Below are positions 8,287 to 16,184 of a stretch of 64,000 bases of DNA, piece by piece (the first letter of the stretch is position 1; every line of letters begins with the position of its first letter). A program made the position numbers and the translations under genes. The stretch lies in assembly GCF_947495925.1 (NCBI RefSeq), contig NZ_CANMAU010000003.1, positions 248,001-312,000 of the forward strand, written 5' to 3'. A model generated the notes under the pieces. The model did not search any database, was not told where the DNA came from, and saw only the letters and a program-made list of their open reading frames with translations. Source of the stretch: an uncultured Algibacter sp. (GTDB taxonomy: Bacteria; Bacteroidota; Bacteroidia; Flavobacteriales; Flavobacteriaceae).

Positions 8287-8352
8287 ATATTGAGGAATTA
8301 GTAATTAAATCTAATATTTATTTCGATAAAATGCAAGATTTATAGGAAATAT

Positions 8353-8384
8353 AAAAAAAGCCCTCACATTGTGAGGGCTTTTTA
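8353..8384. terminator. Intrinsic terminator of the HU gene
   Basis: AAAGCCCTCACA and its complement TGTGAGGGCTTT form a near-perfect palindrome with A-rich left and T-rich right flanks. It lies 23 bp downstream of the HU stop on the minus strand. Confidence 0.9.
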
Positions 8385-8406
8385 ATATTATAAAAGAAGT
8401 AAACGA

Positions 8407-8679
8407 TTAGTTTACTGCACTTGATAAATCAGATCCAGCTTTAAACTTAACAATGTTCTTAGCTTTGATTTTGATAGTTGCACCTGTTTGAGGGTTTCTT
8501 CCGTCTCTAGCAGCTCTTCTTGAAACTGACCAAGACCCAAATCCTACTAAAGAAACTCTGTTACCTTTTTGTAAAGCTCCTTCAATTTCAATTAGCGCAC
8601 ACTCTAAAGCTTTTTTTGCAGCAGCTTTAGTAATTCCTGCGTGTTCTGCCATTGCGTCGATTAAATCTGTTTTGTTCAT
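8407..8679 (-). CDS. HU family DNA-binding protein
   Basis: A 90-residue histone-like protein with the HU N-terminal helix pair (KTDLIDAMAEHAGITKAAAKKAL), GNRVSLVGFGSWSVSRRAARDGRNPQTG, which forms the DNA-intercalating beta arm, and the closing KNIVKFKAGSDL. The typical GRNP motif is present, followed by QTG. It bends and compacts DNA as a homo- or heterodimer in the nucleoid. It has its own strong promoter (see 8735-8764) and terminator, as expected for an abundant protein. A 189-bp AT-rich leader region separates it from fmt. Confidence 0.95.
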   Translation of the reverse strand: MNKTDLIDAMAEHAGITKAAAKKALECALIEIEGALQKGNRVSLVGFGSWSVSRRAARDGRNPQTGATIKIKAKNIVKFKAGSDLSSAVN

Positions 8680-8734
8680 AATATAAAATTTAATTATTAA
8701 TAAATCGGTTAAACATTTTTTGTTAAATCCTTTA

Positions 8735-8764
8735 CAAATTTATACGGATTATGCAATCATGCAA
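8735..8764 (-). promoter_or_regulatory. Promoter of the HU gene
   Basis: On the minus strand the region reads TTG, 19 nt, TAAATTTG. This matches the Bacteroidetes consensus (-33 TTG, 17-23 nt, -7 TAnnTTTG). The -7 box is at 8735-8742 and the -33 TTG at 8762-8764. The predicted leader is about 50 nt. Confidence 0.7.
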
Positions 8765-8868
8765 GTAACAGTAAGGGAAATACATGGTTTTGTTGATAAC
8801 TTGTAGCATTTGTTAATAACGAATATGTATTTTATCGAATATTTCACGATATCAATAATAATAAGGGT

Positions 8869-9816
8869 TTAGAGCATTTTTGCGTCAGATTCAAAAGTAT
8901 ATCCATTTAAAAGTGATTTTATATCCATAGCTCGCTTTCCTGGAAGCTTTATTTCTTTTAAAATAATGTATCCCATTGACACAGCAACTTTTAGTTCTTT
9001 TTTAGAAGAAATAATAGACCCTGCATTCAAATTATGGTTCCCTAATTCTTTTTCAGCCTTGTAAACTTTTATATCTAATTCTTGTTTACCATTTATTAAT
9101 GTACACCAAGCAGCCGGGTAAGGACTTAATCCTCTAATGTGGTTGTGAATATTTTCAATAGGAGCATTCCAATCAATTTTACAGTTTTCTTTATTGAGCT
9201 TGTATGCTGTTTTAATATTTTCAGTTTCTTTCTGTGGTAGAGTTTTAACGGTTCCGTTATCAATTGAGGCTACTGTTGTTAAAACTAATTCACTTCCTAG
9301 ATCCATTAGCTTATCATGAAGACGACCTGCGTTCTCATTTGGATCAATATTTATTTCTTTCTGAAGAATCATGTCTCCAGTATCAATTTTTTCATCAATA
9401 AAGAATGTGGAGACTCCGGTTTTTGTTTCTCCATTAATAATAGCCCAATTAATAGGAGCAGCACCTCTGTAGTTAGGAAGCAGTGAGGCATGCAAATTGA
9501 ACGTGCCTAATTCAGGCATTTGCCAAACTAATTTTGGTAACATTCTAAAAGCGACTACAATTTGCAAATTGGCATTAAGGCCTTTCAGTTCGCCTAAGAA
9601 TTCTTCATCCTTTAAATTATTAGGTTGTAAAATTTTAAGGTCTTGAGATTTCGCATATTTTTTTACAGCACTTTCATTAAGTTTTCTACCACGTCCGGCA
9701 GGTTTATCGGGTGCAGTTATAACACCTACAATATTATATTGGTTATCAACTAATGTCTTTAAGGTAGCAACGGCGAAATCAGGAGTACCCATAAATACAA
9801 TTCTCAAGTTTTTCAT
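8869..9816 (-). CDS. fmt: Methionyl-tRNA formyltransferase
   Basis: The 315-residue protein transfers formyl from 10-formyl-THF to initiator Met-tRNA. It starts with LRIVFMGTPDFAVATL, and the catalytic block FNLHASLLPNYRGAAPINWAI contains the conserved SLLP and the preceding formyl-binding Asn-x-His. TGDMILQKE is the usual downstream strand. The C-terminal OB-like tRNA-binding domain starts near residue 210 (YPAAWCTLING). Length is normal. It is on the same strand as recQ, 44 bp downstream of it. The folate cofactor it uses is charged by the Fhs enzyme encoded 9 kb away in this window. Confidence 0.96.
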   Translation of the reverse strand: MKNLRIVFMGTPDFAVATLKTLVDNQYNIVGVITAPDKPAGRGRKLNESAVKKYAKSQDLKILQPNNLKDEEFLGELKGLNANLQIVVAFRMLPKLVWQMPELGTFNLHASLLPNYRGAAPINWAIINGETKTGVSTFFIDEKIDTGDMILQKEINIDPNENAGRLHDKLMDLGSELVLTTVASIDNGTVKTLPQKETENIKTAYKLNKENCKIDWNAPIENIHNHIRGLSPYPAAWCTLINGKQELDIKVYKAEKELGNHNLNAGSIISSKKELKVAVSMGYIILKEIKLPGKRAMDIKSLLNGYTFESDAKML

Positions 9817-9860
9817 GTATTTAAAAATTTATATATCAATATTAAGGCCCTTTCTAGGCT

Positions 9861-11759
9861 TTATAAATGACTTAATTTGTATGTGTTCGATTGTGTAATA
9901 TTTATAATTTGGTGTTCTAGTAATAATTTAAGAACTGTTTTCAATATGTTTTCTGAGCAATTTATGGTTTTTAATAATTGACGAGATGATTGATCTCCTG
10001 TTTCAAGTTGTTCTATAACTTGCTTCTTTATTGAATTCATATCTTGGGGCTTTGTTTTAGTTTGAATACATACAGAGCATATGCCACAAGGTTGAACATC
10101 GCTTTCTCCAAAATAACTTAAGAGCTGTATACTTTTACATGCTGAATCATTTTCAACATAATCTAAGATAGCAGCTACTTGATTTTGTTTTAATTTATTT
10201 TGTTGTTCAATAATTGACGCGATTCTATTAATAGTCTTATCATCTTCTCTGGGTTCAATAAATGTAACTTGCGCGTCTGTATTAGCTAAGCCTAATGTAA
10301 TGATTTCATCCCGTTCTAATTCTTGTAAAGCATGTATTAGAAGACCTTCATTAGTCGAAGCTTTTGTCGCAACTTTATTTAAATCTATTTTTGTAACATG
10401 ATCAAAAATACCACCATACATTCTCAGCATAGACTTTACAATAACGTCAAAATCTTTATGAGTATTCAAATAATTAAATAAAGCATTATTAGAAATAATA
10501 AATTGAACGGTTACCTTATTTTTGAACTGTTTTGATAAGCTAATTACGCTATTTCTGTCTAATAAAAGTAAAGCATTGTAGCATAAAATAGAACTAAAAC
10601 TATAGGTTTTGCAAAACGTGTTAAAATCAAAATCAAATGTTTGATATTCCCCTTCGCCGTAAGATATTTGAAAATAGTTACATAACTTTCTGTAAACTTG
10701 CTTAACAAAATTAACCGTTGGTAAAACTTTTAAAAATTGGTTTTTAACGAGAGATTCATCGCTATCGTTTTTTAAAATTATGGCAAAAGCTTTATCTCCA
10801 TTTCTCCCTGCGCGCCCGGCTTCTTGAAAATAGCTTTCAATACTTTCGGGCAAATTTAAATGAATCACAGTTTTTACATCAGGCTTATCAATACCCATTC
10901 CAAAGGCATTGGTAGCCACAATAACTTGAGTTTGATTGTTAATCCAAGCTGTCATATTGGTGTCTTTTTCAAGGTTTGAAAGACCACCATGATAATGTGT
11001 TGCCGTTATATTTTTGGATTGTAAAAAAGAACTAATTTCTAAAGTTAGCTTTCTGTTGCGAACGTAAATGATAGATGGTTCGGCGTTCTTTTTTAAAATA
11101 GTTTCAAGGCGATAGTATTTATCATTCTCATGAAAGACCATATACGCAAGATTAGGCCTTTCAAACGATTGCTTAAATACTTTAGGCTGAATAAAGTCAA
11201 GTTCCTTAATGATGTCTTGCACAACCTCTGGTCTTGCTGAAGCCGTTAAGGCAATTACATTTGTACTTGGTTGTAATTGCCGTAAAAGTTTAATGTTTTT
11301 GTAAGCAGGTCTAAAATCACTTCCCCATTGAGAAATACAATGTGCCTCATCAACAGCTATTAAGTTTACATGCATTTGCCTTATCCGGTCTTGGACTAAT
11401 TCTTGTTGCAAGCGCTCTGGGGAAATGTATAAAAATTTATAATTGCCATAAATACAATTATCTAAAAGTGTGTCTAGCTGAGCATAACTTATGCCACTAG
11501 TAAGAGCCATAGCTTTAATACCCTTATCATTTAAAGACTTTACTTGATCTTTCATTAAAGCAATAAGCGGAGACACTACAATACAAATACCTTCTTTTAC
11601 TAAAGCAGGAATTTGAAAGCACAAAGACTTCCCACCACCAGTAGGAAGTAAAACAAAAGTATCTTCACCCGCAATTACGGCATTTATTATAGCTTCTTGT
11701 TTGGCTCTAAAACTTGTGAACTTCCAATAACGTTCCAATATGTTAATAGGGTGCTCCAC
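9861..11759 (-). CDS. recQ: ATP-dependent DNA helicase RecQ
   Basis: A 632-residue superfamily 2 3'-5' helicase. Walker A is LLPTGGGKSLCFQIPAL, the DExH box is DEAHCISQWG, and motif VI is QEAGRAGRNG. A four-Cys zinc site typical of RecQ lies near residues 540-560 (Cys in SACKSIQL and CGICSVC), followed by a degenerate winged helix. An HRDC domain is not evident, so it is of the shorter RecQ type. The role is DNA repair and recombination-fork processing. Its start is 4 bp downstream of the small NTPase gene, implying co-transcription. Confidence 0.95.
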   Translation of the reverse strand: MEHPINILERYWKFTSFRAKQEAIINAVIAGEDTFVLLPTGGGKSLCFQIPALVKEGICIVVSPLIALMKDQVKSLNDKGIKAMALTSGISYAQLDTLLDNCIYGNYKFLYISPERLQQELVQDRIRQMHVNLIAVDEAHCISQWGSDFRPAYKNIKLLRQLQPSTNVIALTASARPEVVQDIIKELDFIQPKVFKQSFERPNLAYMVFHENDKYYRLETILKKNAEPSIIYVRNRKLTLEISSFLQSKNITATHYHGGLSNLEKDTNMTAWINNQTQVIVATNAFGMGIDKPDVKTVIHLNLPESIESYFQEAGRAGRNGDKAFAIILKNDSDESLVKNQFLKVLPTVNFVKQVYRKLCNYFQISYGEGEYQTFDFDFNTFCKTYSFSSILCYNALLLLDRNSVISLSKQFKNKVTVQFIISNNALFNYLNTHKDFDVIVKSMLRMYGGIFDHVTKIDLNKVATKASTNEGLLIHALQELERDEIITLGLANTDAQVTFIEPREDDKTINRIASIIEQQNKLKQNQVAAILDYVENDSACKSIQLLSYFGESDVQPCGICSVCIQTKTKPQDMNSIKKQVIEQLETGDQSSRQLLKTINCSENILKTVLKLLLEHQIINITQSNTYKLSHL

Positions 11760-11763
11760 TTAT

Positions 11764-12318
11764 TTATATATGGTCTAGAATAAAATCGGTACGAGATTCA
11801 ATACTTCCAAAGGGAACTTCTGTAATATGATATCCAAACTTTAGGTAGGTAGTTTTTAAATGTTCATGAATTTGTATTACTTCGGCAAAACTTTCAAACC
11901 GCCCACTATCCGTTTTGTAAATGGCTTTCCAAGGAGGTAATAGAAAAACATTTGTATACGTATAGTTGTTACAGGCTTTTATAAAAGCCTCATCATAGGT
12001 TTGATTGAAAAAATCCATATACGCGAGCACATCGGGAATGCCACGATCAAAGAAATAGATTTTTTTATCTATTGATTTTGCTTGATTAAACTGATCTATT
12101 CTACCATTTAATAAACGTGTATTAAAGTCTAAAGGATCTTTGGCAAAAACAATGGGATTAGAAATATGATCTGAGGCATCTACCTCATTCTTAGCCTCTG
12201 AAGTTAATGTTCTTATAACTTCTTCAAAACAATGAAAACCTTTTGTTTTTAGAAAATCTATAACCGATGTTTTGCCGGTTCCCGCACTACCGGTAATGAC
12301 AATTTTTTTAGCTTTCAA
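11764..12318 (-). CDS. P-loop NTPase of the AAA_28 / NadR-like kinase type
   Basis: A 184-residue protein with Walker A GSAGTGKTS at residues 10-18 and a KIYFFDRGIPDVLAYM block that fits the AAA_28 group, which includes the NMN-kinase-like part of NadR and eukaryotic TRPL translocation defect proteins. FLLPPWKAIYKTDSGRFESF resembles the lid region. It has no signal peptide. The activity is unknown; a small-molecule kinase is plausible by fold. It is the first gene of a minus-strand pair with recQ. Confidence 0.75.
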   Translation of the reverse strand: MKAKKIVITGSAGTGKTSVIDFLKTKGFHCFEEVIRTLTSEAKNEVDASDHISNPIVFAKDPLDFNTRLLNGRIDQFNQAKSIDKKIYFFDRGIPDVLAYMDFFNQTYDEAFIKACNNYTYTNVFLLPPWKAIYKTDSGRFESFAEVIQIHEHLKTTYLKFGYHITEVPFGSIESRTDFILDHI

Positions 12319-12472
12319 ATGAGCGATAATTAAGTTGTAAAATTCGTAATTTAACTTGTATAAAAAAAATACCAGAGCAAGCGTTTTTATTAAACAAATG
12401 AGATAGATGTAAATGGTTGATTAAATATGATATCAGTTTATTCAAAAAACTTAATTATTACAGATGAAACTG

Positions 12473-12480
12473 TATATTTG
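12473..12480 (+). promoter_or_regulatory. -7 promoter box (TATATTTG) of the DUF493-DUF4290-murA operon
   Basis: TATATTTG fits TAnnTTTG and ends 18 nt before the DUF493 ATG. The predicted leader is only about 12 nt. No clear -33 TTG is seen at usual spacing. Confidence 0.5.
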
Positions 12481-12498
12481 TTTTAGAAACAAAATAAT

Positions 12499-12792
12499 AT
12501 GAGTGTACCTCCAAATTCTGAAGAGTTTTATAAAAAATTAAAAGGGCAATTATATGATACGGCACTTTGGCCGTCTGAGTATTTATATAAATTTATCGTG
12601 ATTTCCGATAAGGAGAAGATTAAGCAAATAGAAGATCTTTTTGATAATTTGGGAGCCGTAATTAAGACTAAGAAATCTAAAAATGGCAAGTATACCAGTG
12701 TATCTATTAATGTTTCTATGAAAAACCCTGATGCCGTTATAGATAAGTATAAAGAAGTTACAGAAAAAGTGGAAGGCGTCATAAGTCTTTAG
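12499..12792 (+). CDS. DUF493 (YbeD-like) family protein
   Basis: A 97-residue protein. ALWPSEYLYKFIVISDKEKIKQIEDLF and the closing VSINVSMKNPDAVIDKYKEV fit the small ferredoxin-like alpha/beta fold of DUF493/YbeD. In enterobacteria YbeD sits by lipoate genes, but here the next genes are DUF4290 and murA, so no lipoate link is implied. Function is unknown, and a regulatory ligand-binding role is only a guess from the fold. Confidence 0.85.
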   Translation: MSVPPNSEEFYKKLKGQLYDTALWPSEYLYKFIVISDKEKIKQIEDLFDNLGAVIKTKKSKNGKYTSVSINVSMKNPDAVIDKYKEVTEKVEGVISL

Positions 12793-12857
12793 TTTTTTTT
12801 TGTATTTTGCGCAGGCACAGCAACTACGTGCATTATTATTAACTCTACACATTTATT

Positions 12858-13511
12858 TTGATAGATAATTTAGAATACAACACAGAGCGTGAACATTTAA
12901 TCATTCCGGAATATGGAAGGCATATGCAGAAGATGATTAATTACGCTAAATCATTAGAAACAAAAGAAGAACGTAATAAAGTAGCAAAAGGTATTATAGC
13001 TGTAATGGGCAATATGCAACCCCATTTAAGAGATGTGCCAGATTTTCAACATAAGCTTTGGGATCAGATGTTTATCATGTCTAATTTTGAATTGGATGCC
13101 GATTCACCATATGAAATTCCAACAAAGGAAATATATGAAGAACGTCCCGAGCCATTAAAATACCCGCAAAACTTTCCTAAATATCGTTTTTACGGAAACA
13201 ATATTAAAACCATGATTGATGTGGCTAATACTTGGGAAGAAGGCGAACTTAAAGAGGCGTTGACTTATACTATTGCGAATCATATGAAAAAGTGTTTCTT
13301 AAATTGGAATAAAGATACTGTGGAGGATGCCGTTATTTTTGACCATCTATTTGAACTTTCAGGAGGGAAACTAAATTTGAAAGATTCTAAAGAAGACTTA
13401 ACAGATTCTTCGAGTTTATTGCGCTCTAAAAACAAGTTTTCTAATAATAACAATAAGAAAGGGCATCACCACAAAAAGAATTCAAATAACCGCCAAAGAA
13501 AACGCTACTAG
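12858..13511 (+). CDS. DUF4290 family protein
   Basis: A 217-residue cytoplasmic protein restricted to Bacteroidetes. It starts at TTG because MIDNLEYNTEREHLIIPEYG is the conserved N-terminus. It is largely helical up to about residue 175, and its C-terminal 40 residues are a low-complexity Asn/Lys/His tail (NNNNKKGHHHKKNSNN) that looks disordered and could bind nucleic acid. It ends 6 bp before murA, a linkage that recalls conserved flavobacterial gene order. No function is established. Confidence 0.85.
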   Translation: MIDNLEYNTEREHLIIPEYGRHMQKMINYAKSLETKEERNKVAKGIIAVMGNMQPHLRDVPDFQHKLWDQMFIMSNFELDADSPYEIPTKEIYEERPEPLKYPQNFPKYRFYGNNIKTMIDVANTWEEGELKEALTYTIANHMKKCFLNWNKDTVEDAVIFDHLFELSGGKLNLKDSKEDLTDSSSLLRSKNKFSNNNNKKGHHHKKNSNNRQRKRY

Positions 13512-13517
13512 TACTTT

Positions 13518-14828
13518 ATGGGAACATTTAAGATTGAAGGTGGGCACCAATTAAAAGGGAGCATTCAGCCTCAAGGCGCCAAAAACGAAGCCTTACAAAT
13601 ATTATGTGCAGTTTTACTAACTCCAGAGTTAGTTACAATTAATAACATTCCAGACATTGTTGATGTCAATAAGCTTATTGCTTTATTAAAGAAGCTTGGA
13701 GTAAAAGTTGAAAAACTAGGTAAGGGATCTTATAGCTTTCAAGCAGATGATGTTAATTTAAAGTATTTAGAATCAGACGAGTTTAAAGTTGATGGGCGCG
13801 GTTTACGCGGTTCTATTATGATTGTTGGGCCACTTTTAGCCAGATTTGGTAAAGGATATATTCCTAAACCTGGTGGTGATAAAATTGGACGCCGTCGTTT
13901 GGATACACATTTTGAAGGTCTTATAAAGTTAGGTGCCAAATTTGGTTACAGTAAAGAAGAACAGTTTTATGGTGTAGAAGCCAAAAAATTAAAAGGTACT
14001 TACATGTTGCTTGAAGAAGCATCGGTTACTGGTACCGCAAATATTTTAATGGCTGCTGTTTTAGCCGAAGGGCAAACGACTATCTATAATGCGGCTTGCG
14101 AACCTTATTTGCAGCAGCTTTGTAAGATGTTGAATAGAATGGGAGCTAAGATAAGTGGTGTGGGATCAAACATGCTTATTATTGATGGTGTTGATAGTTT
14201 AGGAGGCACTGAACATAGAATGCTTCCTGATATGATTGAAATAGGAAGTTGGATTGGACTTGCGGCCATGACAAAAAGTGAGCTTACAATTACCAACGTA
14301 TCTTGGGAAGATTTAGGTTTAATTCCTGAAACTTTCAGAAAACTTGGTATTACAGTTGAAAGACAAGGTGATGATATTCATATTCCTGCTCATACTAATG
14401 GTTATGAAATTCAGAGCTTTATTGATGGTTCTATTTTGACTATTTCTGATGCCCCTTGGCCAGGATTTACGCCTGATTTGCTGAGTATTATTTTGGTAGT
14501 AGCTACTCAGGCAAGAGGTAGTGTTTTAGTACATCAAAAAATGTTTGAAAGCCGTCTGTTCTTTGTAGATAAATTAATTGATATGGGAGCAAAAATTATA
14601 CTTTGTGATCCGCATCGCGCCACAGTTATTGGTCATGATTATAAGTCAACTCTAAAGGCTACCACCATGACCTCTCCTGATATTCGCGCTGGTGTTTCTT
14701 TATTAATAGCGGCACTTTCGGCTAAAGGAACTTCTACCATTCAAAATATCGAGCAGATAGATCGTGGTTACGAAAATATAGATGAACGTTTGCGTGCTAT
14801 AGGAGCTCATATAGAGCGCGTGGAGTAA
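13518..14828 (+). CDS. murA: UDP-N-acetylglucosamine 1-carboxyvinyltransferase (MurA), Cys-to-Asp type
   Basis: A 436-residue EPSP-synthase-fold enzyme that adds enolpyruvate to UDP-GlcNAc, the first committed step of peptidoglycan synthesis. The N-terminal GAKNEALQIL with the conserved Lys22-Asn23, GRGLRGSI, and the late [17 protein letters not shown] block are intact. The active-site loop reads GGDKIGRRRLDTH: the position of the catalytic Cys (Cys115 in E. coli) is Asp121. Asp at this place is known in mycobacterial, chlamydial and Borrelia MurA and removes the fosfomycin target, so intrinsic fosfomycin resistance of the enzyme is predicted. A degraded second copy of its last 49 codons lies at 15892-16041. 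Confidence 0.97.
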   Translation: MGTFKIEGGHQLKGSIQPQGAKNEALQILCAVLLTPELVTINNIPDIVDVNKLIALLKKLGVKVEKLGKGSYSFQADDVNLKYLESDEFKVDGRGLRGSIMIVGPLLARFGKGYIPKPGGDKIGRRRLDTHFEGLIKLGAKFGYSKEEQFYGVEAKKLKGTYMLLEEASVTGTANILMAAVLAEGQTTIYNAACEPYLQQLCKMLNRMGAKISGVGSNMLIIDGVDSLGGTEHRMLPDMIEIGSWIGLAAMTKSELTITNVSWEDLGLIPETFRKLGITVERQGDDIHIPAHTNGYEIQSFIDGSILTISDAPWPGFTPDLLSIILVVATQARGSVLVHQKMFESRLFFVDKLIDMGAKIILCDPHRATVIGHDYKSTLKATTMTSPDIRAGVSLLIAALSAKGTSTIQNIEQIDRGYENIDERLRAIGAHIERVE

Positions 14829-14870
14829 GTAAGTACGTAGTTATGTTTTTAATGCCAACTTTAAAGTTGC

Positions 14871-15003
14871 GCTTATCGTGTTTGTGTATGGTTAGTTGCG
14901 TGGTTAAGGAACTAATTTAGTAAACAAAAACGAACCCGAGAAAATTCCGAAGGTATTTTCCAAATAAGAACTTGCCTAGCAATTAATGATACACGGTGTT
15001 AGC
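14871..15003. repeat. Imperfect palindrome (integron-attC-like) at the 3' end of the methyltransferase gene
   Basis: The outer arms are GTGTATggTTAgTTGCgtGG on the left (14884-14903) and, reverse-complemented, GTGTATcaTTAaTTGCtaGG on the right, capped by GCT...; a small inner hairpin (GAAAAT/ATTTTC) sits in the middle. It ends 15 bp before the methyltransferase stop. A diverged right half recurs at 16099-16179 next to another inserted gene. Confidence 0.6.
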
Positions 15004-15018
15004 ACCTTTTGTTTTTCA

Positions 15019-15657
15019 CTATTTTTTCTTTACTACAATAAAATAACTAGATGCGCCTTTATAAATCTTTTCGGAATCAACAGTCTGAAAATTTCCATTC
15101 GTGATTAAATTATCTAAATCAGAACTTTTAAGTCTTCTTATAGGAACTGGAATTACTCCAATTTTACATAATATTTGAACAAGCCGAATTTGTAAACCAA
15201 CTAAAAATGATAATTTACCTCCTAAACACGGTGTTACAGAAATAAACAACCCATTTGGCTTTAATAATTCATCTATTCTTTGCACCACAACTTTGGGATC
15301 AGGAATAGTATGCAACATATTGAATGCTAGTATTCTATGGAAAGATTCTTTTTTGAGTTGTTCGTCAAAAATATCAGTTTGAGAAAAAGTTACATTTTCA
15401 ATTTTTCTCTCCACTGCCTTTTCTGTAGCAATTTCAATCATCTTTGATGATATATCAATCGCGTGTATTTCTTTAACATAGTCGGCTATTTCACAAGATA
15501 CAGTACCCGTTCCACATCCGTAATCTAAAACAACATTACTCTTCTCTAAATATTTTTTAGTGTTTTTTCGAGACTTATTATGAATGTACTCAAAGCGTTC
15601 TTCTGTTTTGTCGTAGTTCTTTGAAGCACCATCCCAAAATTTTTTTGATTTACTCAT
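15019..15657 (-). CDS. Class I SAM-dependent methyltransferase
   Basis: A 212-residue methyltransferase. Motif I is VVLDYGCGTGTVSCEIA near residue 45, followed by the acidic loop IHAIDISSKMIEIA and the motif IV-like ILAFNMLHTIPD. The C-terminal part (CLGGKLSFLVGLQIRLVQILC) is hydrophobic and may contact lipid or another hydrophobic substrate, as in UbiE-like enzymes. The substrate is unknown. It is an accessory gene in the murA-fhs spot: palindromic repeat at its 3' side and a 99-bp direct repeat at its 5' side. It has no operon partner. Confidence 0.85.
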   Translation of the reverse strand: MSKSKKFWDGASKNYDKTEERFEYIHNKSRKNTKKYLEKSNVVLDYGCGTGTVSCEIADYVKEIHAIDISSKMIEIATEKAVERKIENVTFSQTDIFDEQLKKESFHRILAFNMLHTIPDPKVVVQRIDELLKPNGLFISVTPCLGGKLSFLVGLQIRLVQILCKIGVIPVPIRRLKSSDLDNLITNGNFQTVDSEKIYKGASSYFIVVKKK

Positions 15658-15743
15658 TTATTGTAATTTCTTCTTGTAGTTTCTAATTGGTCCTAACTTT
15701 AATGATATACGTCCGTTTTAATGATTTATATCAGACGATAGGG

Positions 15744-15842
15744 GAAGTTAGAATTTTCCTGCCAGAAAAGCAATACGTACTGGTGCTTAAACTTCAGTTA
15801 AAGCAACCCCTTAATTTCCCTATCATCATTAATATCAATATT
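15744..15842. repeat. 99-bp direct repeat, copy A
   Basis: This copy matches 17687-17785 at 97 of 99 positions by eye (differences at repeat positions 20 and 77). Its right part (15798-15842) is the 3' end of an fhs gene. Just before it, at 15690, TAACTTTAATGATATACGTC is also repeated before copy B at 17635. Confidence 0.9.
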
Positions 15843-15890
15843 TACAGAAGAAGGGTGTGCAGATAACCTTAGCATGCTTATAATATCGCT
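15798..15890 (-). pseudogene. Truncated duplicate of the fhs 3' end
   Basis: About 93 bp align without gaps to the end of the intact fhs gene at 18316-18408, with roughly 80% identity by eye. On the minus strand it reads [21 protein letters not shown] then stop, against PAHPSSENIDIDDDGEIKGLF in the intact gene. Upstream coding sequence is missing; it joins directly to a murA fragment. Confidence 0.85.
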
Positions 15891-15891
15891 A

Positions 15892-16041
15892 GATATTTGT
15901 GCAGGAGTCTCTTTATTAATTGCGGAGCTTTCGGCAAAAGGAACATCAACTATTCAAAATATTGAGCAAATAGATCGCGGTTACGAAAATATAGATGAAC
16001 GTTTGCGTGCTATTGGAGCGCATATTGAACGTATAGATTAG
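15892..16041 (+). pseudogene. Truncated duplicate of the murA 3' end
   Basis: The 49 codons plus stop align without gaps to the last 49 codons of murA (14679-14828). Four residues differ: Arg to Cys, Ala to Glu, Val to Ile and Glu to Asp. No start codon or upstream sequence of murA is present. The higher protein than DNA identity suggests that it derives from a functional allele and not from long neutral decay. Confidence 0.9.
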
Positions 16042-16098
16042 CAGTCTTTTGGTTAAAGGCACTTTATGTAAGAAAATTTATGTTATTTAAGCGCTTGA

Positions 16099-16179
16099 GT
16101 TAAGAAATATTATACGGGTAGAAAATCCGCGAGGACTTTGCAAAATTGATTTTTTCCAGCAATTTTTTACGGTGTTAGC
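16099..16179. repeat. Diverged half of the palindromic repeat
   Basis: The right end (CCAGCAATTTTTTACGGTG then TTAGC) matches the right arm of the element at 14871-15003, and the inner GAAAATCCGCGAGG matches its central hairpin. The left arm is not recognisable. It stops 5 bp before the 3' end of the T9SS-secreted protein gene, the same placement as the first element. Confidence 0.5.
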
Positions 16180-16184
16180 AAAAT

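Noticed and set aside
12528-12852. Overlapping minus-strand reading frames opposite DUF493
   Set aside because: They lie antisense to a recognised protein family and show no family resemblance or start-site signals.
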